Assembly: GCF_019904175.1 (NCBI RefSeq)
Contig: NZ_CP061913.1
Location: forward strand, 8,680,001-8,744,000
Direction: 5' to 3'
Source of the DNA: Dactylosporangium vinaceum
GTDB taxonomy: Bacteria; Actinomycetota; Actinomycetes; Mycobacteriales; Micromonosporaceae
DNA: 64,000 nt
Position 1 is the first letter of the stretch. The number at the start of each line of letters is the position of its first letter. A program made the position numbers and the translations under genes. Positions 8,261-17,038 of the stretch are shown here, piece after piece. Under the pieces are notes generated by a model that was not told where the DNA came from, ran no database searches, and was given only the letters and a program-made list of their open reading frames with translations.

Positions 8261-8779
8261 CTAGTCCCGGGCGGCGACCGGGGCGGCGGGCGAGGCCGTC
8301 GCGTCGGCGGCGGCGACCGTGGCGGCCGGGGCCGGGCGGTCGCGGAACACCCACCAGCGCGACGCGGAGTAGGTGAAGCCGGCCACGAACGTCGCGGCGA
8401 TCAGGCGGGCCACGCGGCCGTCGAGGCCCATGTGGAACAGGCCCGAGGTGACGCCGACGGTGATCGCGTAGTCACCGACGGCAACCACCGTATAGCGCAG
8501 CGCCTGGCGCCCTACCGGCGCGTGCGAGCGGAAGTTCACCGTCCGGTTCAGCAGGAAGTTGAGCGCGAACGCGGTCAGGTAGGCGATCGACACCGCCACC
8601 GGGAAGCGCAGATGCGTGAAGTGCCGCAGCAGCGTCAGCAGCACCAGGTCGACGGTGAACGTGAACGCCCCGAGCATCGCGAACCCGGCCAGCTCCCGCG
8701 GCAGGTACCTCCGCAGGCGCGGCGGCAGGCGCAGCACCCATCCGGTCAGCCGGTCGCCGGCGCGCTCCGCTGCGGTCAT
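8261..8779 (-). CDS. GtrA-family membrane protein
   Basis: The protein has 172 residues with four predicted membrane helices, for example FAMLGAFTFTVDLVLLTLL and VSIAYLTAFALNFLLN, with the family signature NFLLNRTVNF after helix 2. GtrA proteins are thought to help move undecaprenyl-linked sugars across the membrane for cell-wall or polysaccharide glycosylation. The C-terminus is an Ala/Pro/Thr-rich cytoplasmic tail. ATG 8779 is preferred over the longer frame to 8851, which would cover the promoter region of the divergent gene 70 bp away. No glycosyltransferase is adjacent, so its partner is unknown. Confidence 0.85.
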   Translation of the reverse strand: MTAAERAGDRLTGWVLRLPPRLRRYLPRELAGFAMLGAFTFTVDLVLLTLLRHFTHLRFPVAVSIAYLTAFALNFLLNRTVNFRSHAPVGRQALRYTVVAVGDYAITVGVTSGLFHMGLDGRVARLIAATFVAGFTYSASRWWVFRDRPAPAATVAAADATASPAAPVAARD

Positions 8780-8849
8780 GCGGCCAATCCTGCACCACCG
8801 GGCCGAAGTTCCGGCAACGGCCCCGAGAACAGGAGCTAGGCTCGGGGGC

Positions 8850-9107
8850 ATGTCGGTGAACGACGAGTTTCAGCAGGCCCAGGTCGACGTGAAGAAGCTC
8901 GGGGCCCGCCCCGCCAACGATGTGCTCCTGAAGCTGTACGCCCTGTTCAAGCAGGGCACCCAGGGCGACGCCACCGGCGGGCGCCCCGGCATGTTCGACC
9001 TGACCGGCCGGGCCAAGTACGACGCCTGGAAAGCCGTCGCCGGCACCCCGCAGGACGACGCGCGGCAGCAGTACGTCGAGCTCGTCCGCCAACTCCAGGG
9101 CCGATAG
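8850..9107 (+). CDS. acyl-CoA-binding protein (ACBP)
   Basis: This 85-residue protein is a complete ACBP domain of normal length. It shows the four-helix pattern with KLYALFKQGTQGDATGGRPGMFD and the lysine/tyrosine acyl-CoA contact stretch GRAKYDAW. Such proteins bind medium and long-chain acyl-CoA esters in the cytoplasm and buffer or deliver them to lipid enzymes. The ATG overlaps the end of a G-rich stretch (CTCGGGGGC), a weak ribosome site. It is divergent from gtrA and followed by a strong hairpin terminator. No fatty-acid gene is adjacent. Confidence 0.9.
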   Translation: MSVNDEFQQAQVDVKKLGARPANDVLLKLYALFKQGTQGDATGGRPGMFDLTGRAKYDAWKAVAGTPQDDARQQYVELVRQLQGR

Positions 9108-9173
9108 ATGACAAATGGATGACTAGGCCCGCACCGCTGGCGCGAACCGCCCATCACAGCTAACATGATCGAT

Positions 9174-9207
9174 GAGTCCGGCATCTTCCCCCGTGGATGC
9201 CGGACTC
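9174..9207. terminator. bidirectional hairpin terminator between ACBP and MerR genes
   Basis: Perfect 12 bp arms GAGTCCGGCATC (9174-9185) and GATGCCGGACTC (9196-9207) enclose a 10 nt loop. The hairpin lies between convergent genes and ends 2 nt from the stop of the MerR gene, so it can serve both directions. It has no long T tract, as is usual in actinobacteria. Confidence 0.8.
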
Positions 9208-9208
9208 C

Positions 9209-9919
9209 TTACTGTCCGGCGAGGGTCCCCAGGTACTCGTCCAGGCGCCCGGCCCCGTGCAGCATCGCCCGGCCCCGCGCCGTGAGCCGGGCCCGCCACG
9301 CGCTCAGCGAGTCGGCCAGGGCCTCCGTGCCGCCGGCGTCGCGCACCTGCCGCACCACCGCCGCGATGTGCGCCAGCAGATACCCGCCCCGCCGCAGCAG
9401 ATGCGCCAGCTCCGCGTCGCGTACGTCCGCCGGCCCGTACACCCGCTGCCGGGTCGCCCGGTCCCGCTCCGGCGCCAGGATCCCGGCCCGCTCCCACTTG
9501 CGCAGCGTCGCCGGGCGCACCCCCAGCCGGTGCGCCAGCGCCCCGATCGGCAGCGGCCCCGCGACCGGCGGCGGCAGCGGCGCGGCGAGGACCTTCACGG
9601 CCGCCGCCACCCCGTCGAGCGTCTCGCGGTCGCGCAGCAGCTGCGCGTGGCTGGCGTCGACCATCCGCAGCGCACCGTCCACGTCGCCGGCACCCACCAG
9701 CCGCAGCACCTCCCCGGCCACCGCGTGCCCGTGCGCCGGCACCAGCGCCAGGAACGCCCGTAGCGCCGCCGCGTGCACCGGCGTGTACCGCCGATAGCCG
9801 CTCGCCGACCGCTCGGCCGGCGGCAGCACGCCGTCCCGCTCGTAGTTGCGCACCGACTGCGCCGAGATCCCGTGCTCCCGCGCCAGGTCGACCGGCCGCT
9901 GCGACTTCACACCGAGCAT
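9209..9919 (-). CDS. double-MerR-domain transcriptional regulator (TioE type)
   Basis: The 236-residue protein carries two MerR winged-helix regions. The first is at residues 8-75 (LAREHGISAQSVRNYERDG, then GYRRYTP). The second is at about 125-195 (IGALAHRLGVRPATLRKWER, with RVYGPADVRDAE). This double arrangement is the TioE-family layout known in actinobacteria. No metal-binding Cys is present, so it is not a metal sensor. No target operator or neighbouring regulated gene is evident: the upstream neighbour (a protease gene) is divergent, with 131 bp between. Confidence 0.85.
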   Translation of the reverse strand: MLGVKSQRPVDLAREHGISAQSVRNYERDGVLPPAERSASGYRRYTPVHAAALRAFLALVPAHGHAVAGEVLRLVGAGDVDGALRMVDASHAQLLRDRETLDGVAAAVKVLAAPLPPPVAGPLPIGALAHRLGVRPATLRKWERAGILAPERDRATRQRVYGPADVRDAELAHLLRRGGYLLAHIAAVVRQVRDAGGTEALADSLSAWRARLTARGRAMLHGAGRLDEYLGTLAGQ

Positions 9920-10050
9920 TCCAGCACACCCGCGGAGCCGCTGGCGGGAGAGCGCTTCCCGGCGCCACCGCCGCCGAGCCGCTGTCGTCTGTCGCCCGGC
10001 CCGCCGGTGAGTGTAGGCTGACGCATCGACATCCGTAACTGGAGGTCACC

Positions 10051-10874
10051 ATGCTGCGCACCCGCACCCGTGCCCTGCTGCTGTTCGCCGCCGCCGTCAC
10101 CGCGCTCACCCCCGCCACCGCCGCCGAGGCGGCGCCCGGCGTGGCCGCGTTCCTGCACACGCCCGGCACGGCCTGGTGGCACGACCCCGTCGGCGGCCGG
10201 CTCACCGTCGGCGTGGACGACACCGTGTCCCCGGCCGCCCTGGTGCGCGCGGTCGAGCGGGCCGGCGGATCCGTGGTGCGCGAGCCCGGGATGCTGCGCA
10301 AGCACATCGCGGGCGCCGACCCGTTCTTCGGCGCGACCGGCGGGCGGTGCCTGATCGGCTTCAACGCCCGCTCGTTGCCGGACTACTACTTCCTGACGTC
10401 GGCCCACTGCGTGGCCGGCGTCGGCTCGACGGTCTACGCCGACAGCGCCCACACCGTCGTCCTGGGCACCGTGGCGACGAAGAACGTCTCGTCCGACTAC
10501 GCGCTCGTGCACTACACGAACACGACGGTCCTCAAGTCCAGCGCCGTGCGCCTGCCGGACGGCACGCTCTCGCCGATCACCGGCTTCGGCTCCGGCTACG
10601 TCGGCCAGACCGTCTCCCGGACCGGGGCCAGCGGCCTGCACACCGGCCGGATCACCGCGCTCAACGCGACTGTCAACTACGCCACGGCACTGTCGTGGGC
10701 CTCATCCGCACCTCGGTCTGCAGCGAGCCCGGCGACAGCGGCGGCCCGCTCTTCGCCGGCACCACCGGGCTCGGGATCACCTCGGGCGGCAGCGGCAACT
10801 GCACGAGCGGCGGCACCACGTACTTCGCCCCGGCCGCCCGGGCGGCGACCGGCTACGGCGTCGGCCCGTGGTAG
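10051..10874 (+). pseudogene. secreted S1-family (streptogrisin/alpha-lytic-like) serine protease, frameshifted
   Basis: A signal peptide (MLRTRTRALLLFAAAVTALT, cleavage near AEAAP) and a short pro-region precede a chymotrypsin-fold protease. The catalytic residues are His119 (TSAHCVAG), Asp149 (SSDYALVHY) and the Ser of GDSGGPLF, which would be residue 230 after repair. The Ser motif lies in a different frame from the start. Adding one base at the GG of ACGGC (10686-10687) gives a continuous protein of about 274 residues ending GYGVGPW. Without it, translation runs to 10914 with a meaningless Ala/Pro tail and no catalytic Ser. A good ribosome site (CTGGAGGTCACC) precedes the ATG. It is either an inactivated gene or a sequencing error. 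Confidence 0.85.
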
Positions 10875-10897
10875 CGCGCATGGGTTAACGTGCCTGC

Positions 10898-12490
10898 GTG
10901 CAGAAGTCGCTTGACGCCGCCATCGTCGCGGTCACCGTGTACCCGTCCCAGGCGCGCGTCACGCGGCGCGGGCGGATCGAGCTCGAGGCCGGCGACCAGA
11001 CGGTCGAGGTGGGGCCCCTGCCGCTGACCTTCGACGGCGACTCGATCCGGGTCAGCGGGCGGGGTCCGGCGACGGTGCTCGGTGTCGACGTCGTGCTGCA
11101 GCGGCGGGACCGGCCGGCCGACGCCACCGTCGGCGCCGTGACCGCGCAGCGGCAGCGCCTCGTCGACGAGGCGGACGAGATCGAAGACGCGGCGACAGTA
11201 CTGCGGCAGCGCCAGACGTTCCTGACCGCACTCGGCGAGCGGGCCACCGGCGCCTACGCCCGGGCGCTGGCCGGCGGGGACACGGCGGCCGAGGCGGTCA
11301 CCGCCTTCTCCGCGACCATGGGCGGCGAGCTGGCCACGGTCCTGGCCGGGCTGCGCGAGCTGGAGCGGCGGCGCAAGGACGTCACCGACCGGATCGCCGC
11401 GCTCGACCGGCAGCTGCGCGACCTGTCCGGCAAGCGGGAGCCGGACGCGCGCTTCGCCGTGATCGCGCTCGCCGTGGCGGAGCCGGGCTGGGTCGAGGTC
11501 GAGGTGTCGTACCAGGTCCCGGAGGCGGGCTGGCGCTCGACCTACGACGTCCGGCTGACCGGCGACACGCTGCAGCTGAGCTGGTTCGGCCTGGTCGAGC
11601 AGCGCACCGGCGAGGACTGGCCGGAGTGCGAGCTGGCCCTGTCGACCGCCCGGACCTCGGGCACGGCGACGATCCCCGAGCTTTCCCCGTGGTACCTCGA
11701 CCCCTACATCGCACCACCGGTCTACGCGTCCCGGTCGTTCGGCGGCGCACCCGGCGGCCCGCCGCCGGCCCCGATGGCCGCGGCCGCTGCGATGGCCCAG
11801 CCGATGGCCGAGATGGCCCTCGACCTGGCCGCGCCGATGCGGCAGAGCCAGGCCCGGGTCGAGGAGGGTGCCACAGCGGCCACCTACCGGCCCGCCCGCG
11901 CGGTGGCCGTCCCCGCCGACGGCTCCACCGCCCGCGCGACGATCGCCGTGCTCGACCTGGCCGCGCGGCTCGATCACGTCACGGCGCCGGCCGAGTCGCT
12001 CGACGTACACCTGCGGGCCCTGACGACGAACTCCTCGGTTCACACCTTCCCGCCCGGCCCCGCCGCGGTCTTCCACGAGGCGGACTTCGTGAGCCGCACG
12101 ACCCTGTCGGCGTGGGCCCCGGGTGAGGAGCTGGAGCTCGCCCTCGGCCTCGACGACCGGGTCCGGGTGGAGCGGGAGCTGACCCGCCGCACGGCGACGA
12201 AGGCGACGCTCGGCTCGACCCGCCGCCGCGAGGTCGAATACCGCACGACCGTCACGAACTACACCGGCCGCCCGATCCGTCTGACGGTGCTGGATCAGGT
12301 GCCGGTCAGCCGCCACGAGGGCATCACCGTGCGCGAGAGCGCTGTCGAGCCGCCGCCGGCCGAGCGCACCGACCTGGGCGTGCTCACCTGGCGGGCCACG
12401 CTGCCGGAGGGCCAGGCGTACACGCTGCGGCTCGGCTACCGCGTCGAGACCGCGAAGGGCATCGAGCTGTCCGGCTGGCGCGAAGGGTGA
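10898..12490 (+). CDS. DUF4139/mucoidy-inhibitor (MuiA)-like protein
   Basis: The 530-residue protein has the two-part layout of this family. The N-terminal DUF4140 region is at residues 1-100 (VTVYPSQARVTRRGRIEL), a helical coiled-coil stretch follows at about 80-180, and the beta-rich DUF4139 region lies from about 195 to 525 (VSYQVPEAGWRSTYDVRL, TVTNYTGRPIRLTVLDQVPVSR). A Pro/Ala/Met-rich insertion lies around residues 280-320. No signal peptide or membrane segment is seen. The family's biochemical role is not known. The start is GTG 10898, 23 nt after the protease stop. It may be transcribed with the protease gene. Confidence 0.85.
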   Translation: MQKSLDAAIVAVTVYPSQARVTRRGRIELEAGDQTVEVGPLPLTFDGDSIRVSGRGPATVLGVDVVLQRRDRPADATVGAVTAQRQRLVDEADEIEDAATVLRQRQTFLTALGERATGAYARALAGGDTAAEAVTAFSATMGGELATVLAGLRELERRRKDVTDRIAALDRQLRDLSGKREPDARFAVIALAVAEPGWVEVEVSYQVPEAGWRSTYDVRLTGDTLQLSWFGLVEQRTGEDWPECELALSTARTSGTATIPELSPWYLDPYIAPPVYASRSFGGAPGGPPPAPMAAAAAMAQPMAEMALDLAAPMRQSQARVEEGATAATYRPARAVAVPADGSTARATIAVLDLAARLDHVTAPAESLDVHLRALTTNSSVHTFPPGPAAVFHEADFVSRTTLSAWAPGEELELALGLDDRVRVERELTRRTATKATLGSTRRREVEYRTTVTNYTGRPIRLTVLDQVPVSRHEGITVRESAVEPPPAERTDLGVLTWRATLPEGQAYTLRLGYRVETAKGIELSGWREG

Positions 12491-12558
12491 TATGAGCAAG
12501 CTGACATCTATCGAATAATGTCTATGCGTCGTAGCGTGGGGCCCAAGGAGGTACTCCC

Positions 12559-13095
12559 ATGCTCAAACGCAGATTGGCCGCCGCGCTCCTGGCCCTGGCC
12601 ACCCTGGCCGGCATCCAGGTCGTCACCACCGCCCCCGCCTTCGCCGCCGTCCGCACCCTGTACTACGACTCCAGCCAGGCCCAGGAGTTCGTCGCCGTCG
12701 TCGATCAGGCCGCGAGCCTGTGGAACACGAAGGTGACGAGCGTCCGGTTCGTGAAGGTCGGCGCGGGCCAGAGCGCGAACGTCCGCGTCTACGCCGACAA
12801 CGGCTGGCCGCGCACCTACACCAGCAGCCTCGGCAACGGGTACTGGTACATGGGCCGGGAGGCGGTCGACGACGGCTACTACAAGCTGCGCATCGCCACC
12901 CACGAGTTCGGCCACATCCTGGGCCTGCCGGACAACCGCACGGGCCTGTGCAGCGACCTGATGTCCGGCAGCAGCGCCCCGGTCTCCTGCACCAACGCCA
13001 ACCCGAGCGCGGCCGAGGCGGCCCGGGTGCAGCGCAACTTCGCGACCGGGCTCGTCCCGGCCACCGACGGCGCCGAGGTCGTCTACATCGGCTGA
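12559..13095 (+). CDS. snapalysin-family secreted zinc protease
   Basis: The 178-residue protein begins with a clear Sec signal (MLKRRLAAALLALATLAG, cleavage after APAFA). The zinc site HExxHxxGxxD is complete: His115, Glu116, His119 and Asp125 in HEFGHILGLPD, with the Met-turn region DLMSG following. Snapalysins are the smallest metzincins, and in streptomycetes they are small secreted neutral proteases. An ideal ribosome site (AAGGAGGT) lies 8 nt before the ATG. Its 3' end overlaps the convergent membrane-protein gene by 13 nt. A LysR regulator, common beside snapalysin genes, is absent here. Confidence 0.92.
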   Translation: MLKRRLAAALLALATLAGIQVVTTAPAFAAVRTLYYDSSQAQEFVAVVDQAASLWNTKVTSVRFVKVGAGQSANVRVYADNGWPRTYTSSLGNGYWYMGREAVDDGYYKLRIATHEFGHILGLPDNRTGLCSDLMSGSSAPVSCTNANPSAAEAARVQRNFATGLVPATDGAEVVYIG

Positions 13096-13901
13096 GCCGG
13101 CGCCACCGGGGCCGCGCCACCGCGCGCGGCCCTGTGACCGGCCTGATGACCGGCCGCGCTCCACCGCGCGAAGCCGGCCCGGAGGCGCTCCAGCTCGGCC
13201 TCGGTGCCGATGCCGGCACGGTGCTCGGCCCGCTCGGCGTAGTGCCGCACGACGGTGGCGAGGAAGACGGCGTCGACGGCCAGCCAGGACACCGGCACGC
13301 GGCACGAGCGCGGCCGTGCGCCCGGGCCGCGGTACAGCAGCCGCATGCTCAAGCGCCGCGCCGGATGTGGGCCGCCCGGGAGCAGCTCGTCCCAGCCGAT
13401 CTCCCGGGTCCGCAGCGGCCGCCGCACGGTGATGCCGGCCGGGGTCAGCCGCAGCCCGGTTCCCGGCAGCCAGACGATGGCCAGCGCGACCAGGATCGGC
13501 AGCGCCGGCAGCGCGAGGAGCCACAGGAGGGCCGGGTCGCCCGGCAGCCCGATCCGATCCGTGCCCGGCACCTTCTCGAACGGCACCGCGTAGCTGGCCG
13601 TCAGCATGAGCAGGATGGCCTGGAAGCCGGGCCCGGCCGGCGAGCCGGGCACCACGAACGCGGCGCCGTCGCCGGCGCGCGTGAACGTCGCCGGCGGCCG
13701 CAGCCACCGCCGGACGAGCACCGCGAAGGCAGTGGGCACACCGACCAGCACGATCAACCAGGTGCCGAAGCTCAGCAGCACGCCTGTCCACGCCGGCTCC
13801 ATCCGCCAGAACATGGCCTGCAGGACCAGCGTGCGCACCGCGAGCGCGGCGAAACCACCCAGGCCCAGCCCGGTGATGGTGAGCTTCCAGGCGAACGGCA
13901 T
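13083..13901 (-). CDS. membrane protein of unknown function
   Basis: The 272-residue protein has about four membrane helices in two pairs (LGLGGFAALAVRTLVL; TWLIVLVGVPTAFAVLV; ILLMLTASYAV; LLALPALPILVALAIVWL). These are followed by a cytoplasmic beta-rich stretch (LRLTPAGITVRRPLRTREIGWDEL) that resembles the small PH-like domains fused to membrane helices in actinobacterial proteins. The C-terminus is basic and Ala-rich. I do not recognise a specific family. It is divergent from the methyltransferase gene and overlaps the snapalysin 3' end by 13 nt. Confidence 0.65.
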   Translation of the reverse strand: MPFAWKLTITGLGLGGFAALAVRTLVLQAMFWRMEPAWTGVLLSFGTWLIVLVGVPTAFAVLVRRWLRPPATFTRAGDGAAFVVPGSPAGPGFQAILLMLTASYAVPFEKVPGTDRIGLPGDPALLWLLALPALPILVALAIVWLPGTGLRLTPAGITVRRPLRTREIGWDELLPGGPHPARRLSMRLLYRGPGARPRSCRVPVSWLAVDAVFLATVVRHYAERAEHRAGIGTEAELERLRAGFARWSAAGHQAGHRAARGGAAPVAPAQPM

Positions 13902-14003
13902 CGGCCGAGTGTAGGCGAGCGCCGACGGGCCGTATATCGACCGGTCCGGCGCGACGCCGTAGCCTGTGAGGCCGGGGGTTCCACGCCGTCGGCGGTGGAG
14001 GTG

Positions 14004-14702
14004 ATGGCGCACGTGCCGGATTGGGACGATGCGGCGGACTGGTACGCGGAGATGCTCGCCGACCCGGCGAAGGGCTACAACGAGCTGGCCGCCCTGGTCG
14101 CGCTCGACCTGCTGGGCGACGTCCGCGACCGCGACGTGCTCGACCTGGGCTGCGGCGAGGGCCACGTCAGCCGCCGCCTGGCCCGCGCCGGTGCCTACGT
14201 GTTCGGCGTCGACCCGACGGCCCGGCTGGTGAAGCTGGCCCGCCAGGCGGAGCGGGCCGACCCGCTCGGCATCCGCTACGCGCTGGGCCGCGCCGAGCAG
14301 CTCGACGGCTTCGGCAACCAGACGTTCGACGCCGTCTGCGCCGTGCTGGTCCTGCACCACGCCGACCCTCTGGACGCGGCGCTGAGCGAGGCCCGGCGCG
14401 TCCTGCGCCCCGGCGGCCCGCTCGTGGCCGTCCTGCCCCATCCGCTGCTCGACCATCCCGGCGCCGGCTGGCTGGACGGCCGGCGCGCCGTGGGCCGCTA
14501 CACGCAGGAGCGCTACTGGTCCACCTCGGACGGGGGCCCCGTGCAGGCCGTGCACCACGTCGGCTGGCACCACCGCACCCTGGCCACCTGGTTCAACGCC
14601 CTGGCCGCCAACGGCTTCCTGATCGAGCGGGTCGCCGAGCCGCTGGGCTGGGGCGACTGGCGTGACCTGCCCCGCTTCCTGGCGGTGCGCTGCTCGCGCT
14701 AG
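14004..14702 (+). CDS. class I SAM-dependent methyltransferase
   Basis: The protein has 232 residues. Motif I, VLDLGCGEGHVSRRLA, is at about residues 45-60, followed by the acidic end of strand 2 (GVDPTARLV), AEQLDGF and FDAVCAVLVLHHADP. The C-terminal part (HHRTLATWFNALAANGF) is typical of UbiE/small-molecule methyltransferases of the Methyltransf_11 group. The substrate cannot be deduced. The ATG follows GGTGGAGGTG, giving a good ribosome site. The gene stands alone and overlaps the convergent GH95 gene by 4 nt. Confidence 0.85.
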   Translation: MAHVPDWDDAADWYAEMLADPAKGYNELAALVALDLLGDVRDRDVLDLGCGEGHVSRRLARAGAYVFGVDPTARLVKLARQAERADPLGIRYALGRAEQLDGFGNQTFDAVCAVLVLHHADPLDAALSEARRVLRPGGPLVAVLPHPLLDHPGAGWLDGRRAVGRYTQERYWSTSDGGPVQAVHHVGWHHRTLATWFNALAANGFLIERVAEPLGWGDWRDLPRFLAVRCSR

Positions 14703-17038
14703 CCGATGCGATACTCGGTGCCGTTGCGGGCGGCCCAGCACAGCCGGTGCCGGCCCGGTGGCGCGCCCGCCACCTCGATCGTCGTGACGGGTGTGCCGTC
14801 GACCGTGTGCACCACTGCCGGTCCGGCCAGCTCGACGGTCAGGGGGCCGATCGCCCCGGCCACCACCGTCGCCGACTCCAGGCGCCCGTCCCGCCACGTG
14901 ACGGCGGCCGTGTGGCCGCCCCGGCAGCGGATGCCCCGCACGGCGCCGGCGGTCCACTCGGCGGGCAGCGCGCGCAGCAGCGCGATCGCGCCGTCATGGC
15001 TCTGGACCAGCAGCTCGGTCAGGCCGGCCACGACGCCGAGGTTCCCGTCGATCTGGAAGATCTGACCGCTCGGCCGCCCGGTGTCGGGGTGCAGCGTCAG
15101 CAGCGACGTCGAGCAGAGGTCCCGGACGAGCGCGCCGATGGTCTCGGCGGCCAGGGCGGCGTCGCGGAGCCGGGCGGCCAGGCCCAGGATCCAGGCCCGG
15201 CTCCAGCCGGTGTGGCCCGAGCCGTGCTCCAGGCGGATCGCCAGGGCCCGGCGGGCGGCGGCGAAGTCGGCGGGGGTCCCGGTCTCGGTGATCCGGGTGC
15301 CCGGGAACAGGCCGTAGAGGTGGGAGAGGTGCCGGTGCCCGGGCTCCCGCGGCGGCCGCTCGTCGTACCACTCCAGCAGCGCCCCGTCCGCGCCGATCGG
15401 CACCTGCCGCAGGCCGCGCAGCGCGGTCGCCGCCTCGCGGGCCAGCGCGGCGTCGGCCGGGACCGGCCAGCGGGCCGACAGCGCCACGAACCGGGCGAGC
15501 ACCTCCCGGGCCAGCTCCTGGTCGAGCGCGCAGCCCCAGGAGGTGGCGGCGAACCCGTCGGCGCCGAAGCGGAAGTGGTGCTCCGGGGACGTCGACGGGC
15601 TCAGCACCAGCGCGCCCTCGCCGTCCGGCACCAGCAGGTCGAGCGCGAACCGCGCGGCCGCCCGCAGCACCGGCAGCGCGGTGGCGCGCCCGAACCCGGC
15701 GCCGGCCCCGTAGACCAGGTGGTCCCACACGTGCGCGGCCAGCCACGGCAGCGCCGACGGCCAGTTGGACCACTGCGGGTCGCCCGGCACCGGCGCCGTG
15801 AACCGCCACAGGTCGCTGTTGTGGTGCACCGCCGACCCGCGGGCCGCGTAGTGGCGGGCGGCCGTGCGCTCCCCGGCGACGGCCAGGTCGCGGGTGAGCT
15901 GGAAGAGCGGCTCGTGCAGCTGCTCCAGCCCGGTGCTCTCGGCCGCCCAGTAGTTCATCTCGGTGTTGATGTTCAGCGTCCAGTTGCTGCTCCACCCGGG
16001 CCGCACGTCGGCGTTCCAGATGCCCTGCAGGTTTGCCGGTTGCGTACCGGGCCGCGACGACGAGATCAGCAGGTAGCGGCCGAGGTGGAACAGCAGTTCG
16101 GCGTGGGCCGCGGCCGCCGGGCCGGACAGGTGCAGGTCGGCGCGGTCGAAGAGGCGGCGGTAGTCCTCGACGTGCCGGGCGCGCAGGGCCTGCGGGGCGC
16201 GGGCCAGCGCGGCGGCCAGGCGGGCCACGGCGGCGGCGGTGAGCGACGCGCTGTCGGCGACCGGGCGGTGCTCGTGGCCGCGGAAGCCGGTCTCCACGGC
16301 CACGACGAGCAGCAGGCCCTCGGCGGTGCGGCGGACGGCGGTGGCCACGGCGAAGCCCATCCCCGCTTCCACGGTGCCGTCGGCGGCGGGAGTGTCGGTG
16401 GCGTAGACGACTGCGGGGTGCCGGTCGGCGACGTAGTTGGGCACGACGTGGGCGGGGGCGCGGCCCGTCCACACGACGCACGGGCCGGCCACGGGGTCGA
16501 CGATCCGGGCCGCCGTGACGCCCGGATGGGGGCTGTGCAGCCGGGGAGCGACAGCGGCCGGGACGGTGCCGGCGCCCGTGGCGGTCACGACGAGGACGCC
16601 GTCCGCGGCGGAGGCGTAGGCGGCGAGGCGGATCGCGCCGGACGCGGCCGAGTACTGCGTGACCGCCTCGGCCTCGGCCAGATCCAGGTGGCGGCGGTAG
16701 CCGGTGATGGCCCGCTGGTCGCCGTGGCGCCACTCGAGCTGCCCCAGCGGCTGGTACGACTGCGTCCACGCGGTGCCCTGCAGCCGCACGGCCAGCGCCT
16801 CGGCCCGCGCGTGCTCGCCCGTGGCCACGGCCCGGCGCAGGGCCGGGAGGAGGTCGGCCGGGCCCGGGGCGCTCGGCGGCGGCAGGGGGCCGCCGGACCA
16901 GAAGGTGTCGGCGTTCAGGTCGATCAGCTCGATCCCGGGCCGCCCGTGCAGCATCGCCCCGAGCCGGCCGTTGCCGATCGGGAAGCCGTCCTCGAACTCG
17001 GCGGCCGGGGCGGTCAGCTCAATCCGGTATCGCGCCAT
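14699..17038 (-). CDS. glycoside hydrolase family 95 (alpha-L-fucosidase/galactosidase type)
   Basis: The 779-residue protein has the GH95 order: an N-terminal beta-sandwich (FPIGNGRLGAMLHGRPG, LNADTFWSGG), an (alpha/alpha)6 catalytic barrel (residues ~290-650, with NLQGIWNADVRPGW, NINTEMNYWAAE and SPSTSPEHHF) and a C-terminal beta-sandwich. GH95 enzymes cut alpha-1,2-linked L-fucose (or L-galactose) from plant oligosaccharides such as xyloglucan side chains. No signal peptide is present, so it acts in the cytoplasm on imported oligosaccharides. It is the last gene of the leftward transporter operon, and its start lies inside the 3' end of the GH42 gene (20 nt overlap). Confidence 0.92.
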   Translation of the reverse strand: MARYRIELTAPAAEFEDGFPIGNGRLGAMLHGRPGIELIDLNADTFWSGGPLPPPSAPGPADLLPALRRAVATGEHARAEALAVRLQGTAWTQSYQPLGQLEWRHGDQRAITGYRRHLDLAEAEAVTQYSAASGAIRLAAYASAADGVLVVTATGAGTVPAAVAPRLHSPHPGVTAARIVDPVAGPCVVWTGRAPAHVVPNYVADRHPAVVYATDTPAADGTVEAGMGFAVATAVRRTAEGLLLVVAVETGFRGHEHRPVADSASLTAAAVARLAAALARAPQALRARHVEDYRRLFDRADLHLSGPAAAAHAELLFHLGRYLLISSSRPGTQPANLQGIWNADVRPGWSSNWTLNINTEMNYWAAESTGLEQLHEPLFQLTRDLAVAGERTAARHYAARGSAVHHNSDLWRFTAPVPGDPQWSNWPSALPWLAAHVWDHLVYGAGAGFGRATALPVLRAAARFALDLLVPDGEGALVLSPSTSPEHHFRFGADGFAATSWGCALDQELAREVLARFVALSARWPVPADAALAREAATALRGLRQVPIGADGALLEWYDERPPREPGHRHLSHLYGLFPGTRITETGTPADFAAARRALAIRLEHGSGHTGWSRAWILGLAARLRDAALAAETIGALVRDLCSTSLLTLHPDTGRPSGQIFQIDGNLGVVAGLTELLVQSHDGAIALLRALPAEWTAGAVRGIRCRGGHTAAVTWRDGRLESATVVAGAIGPLTVELAGPAVVHTVDGTPVTTIEVAGAPPGRHRLCWAARNGTEYRIG

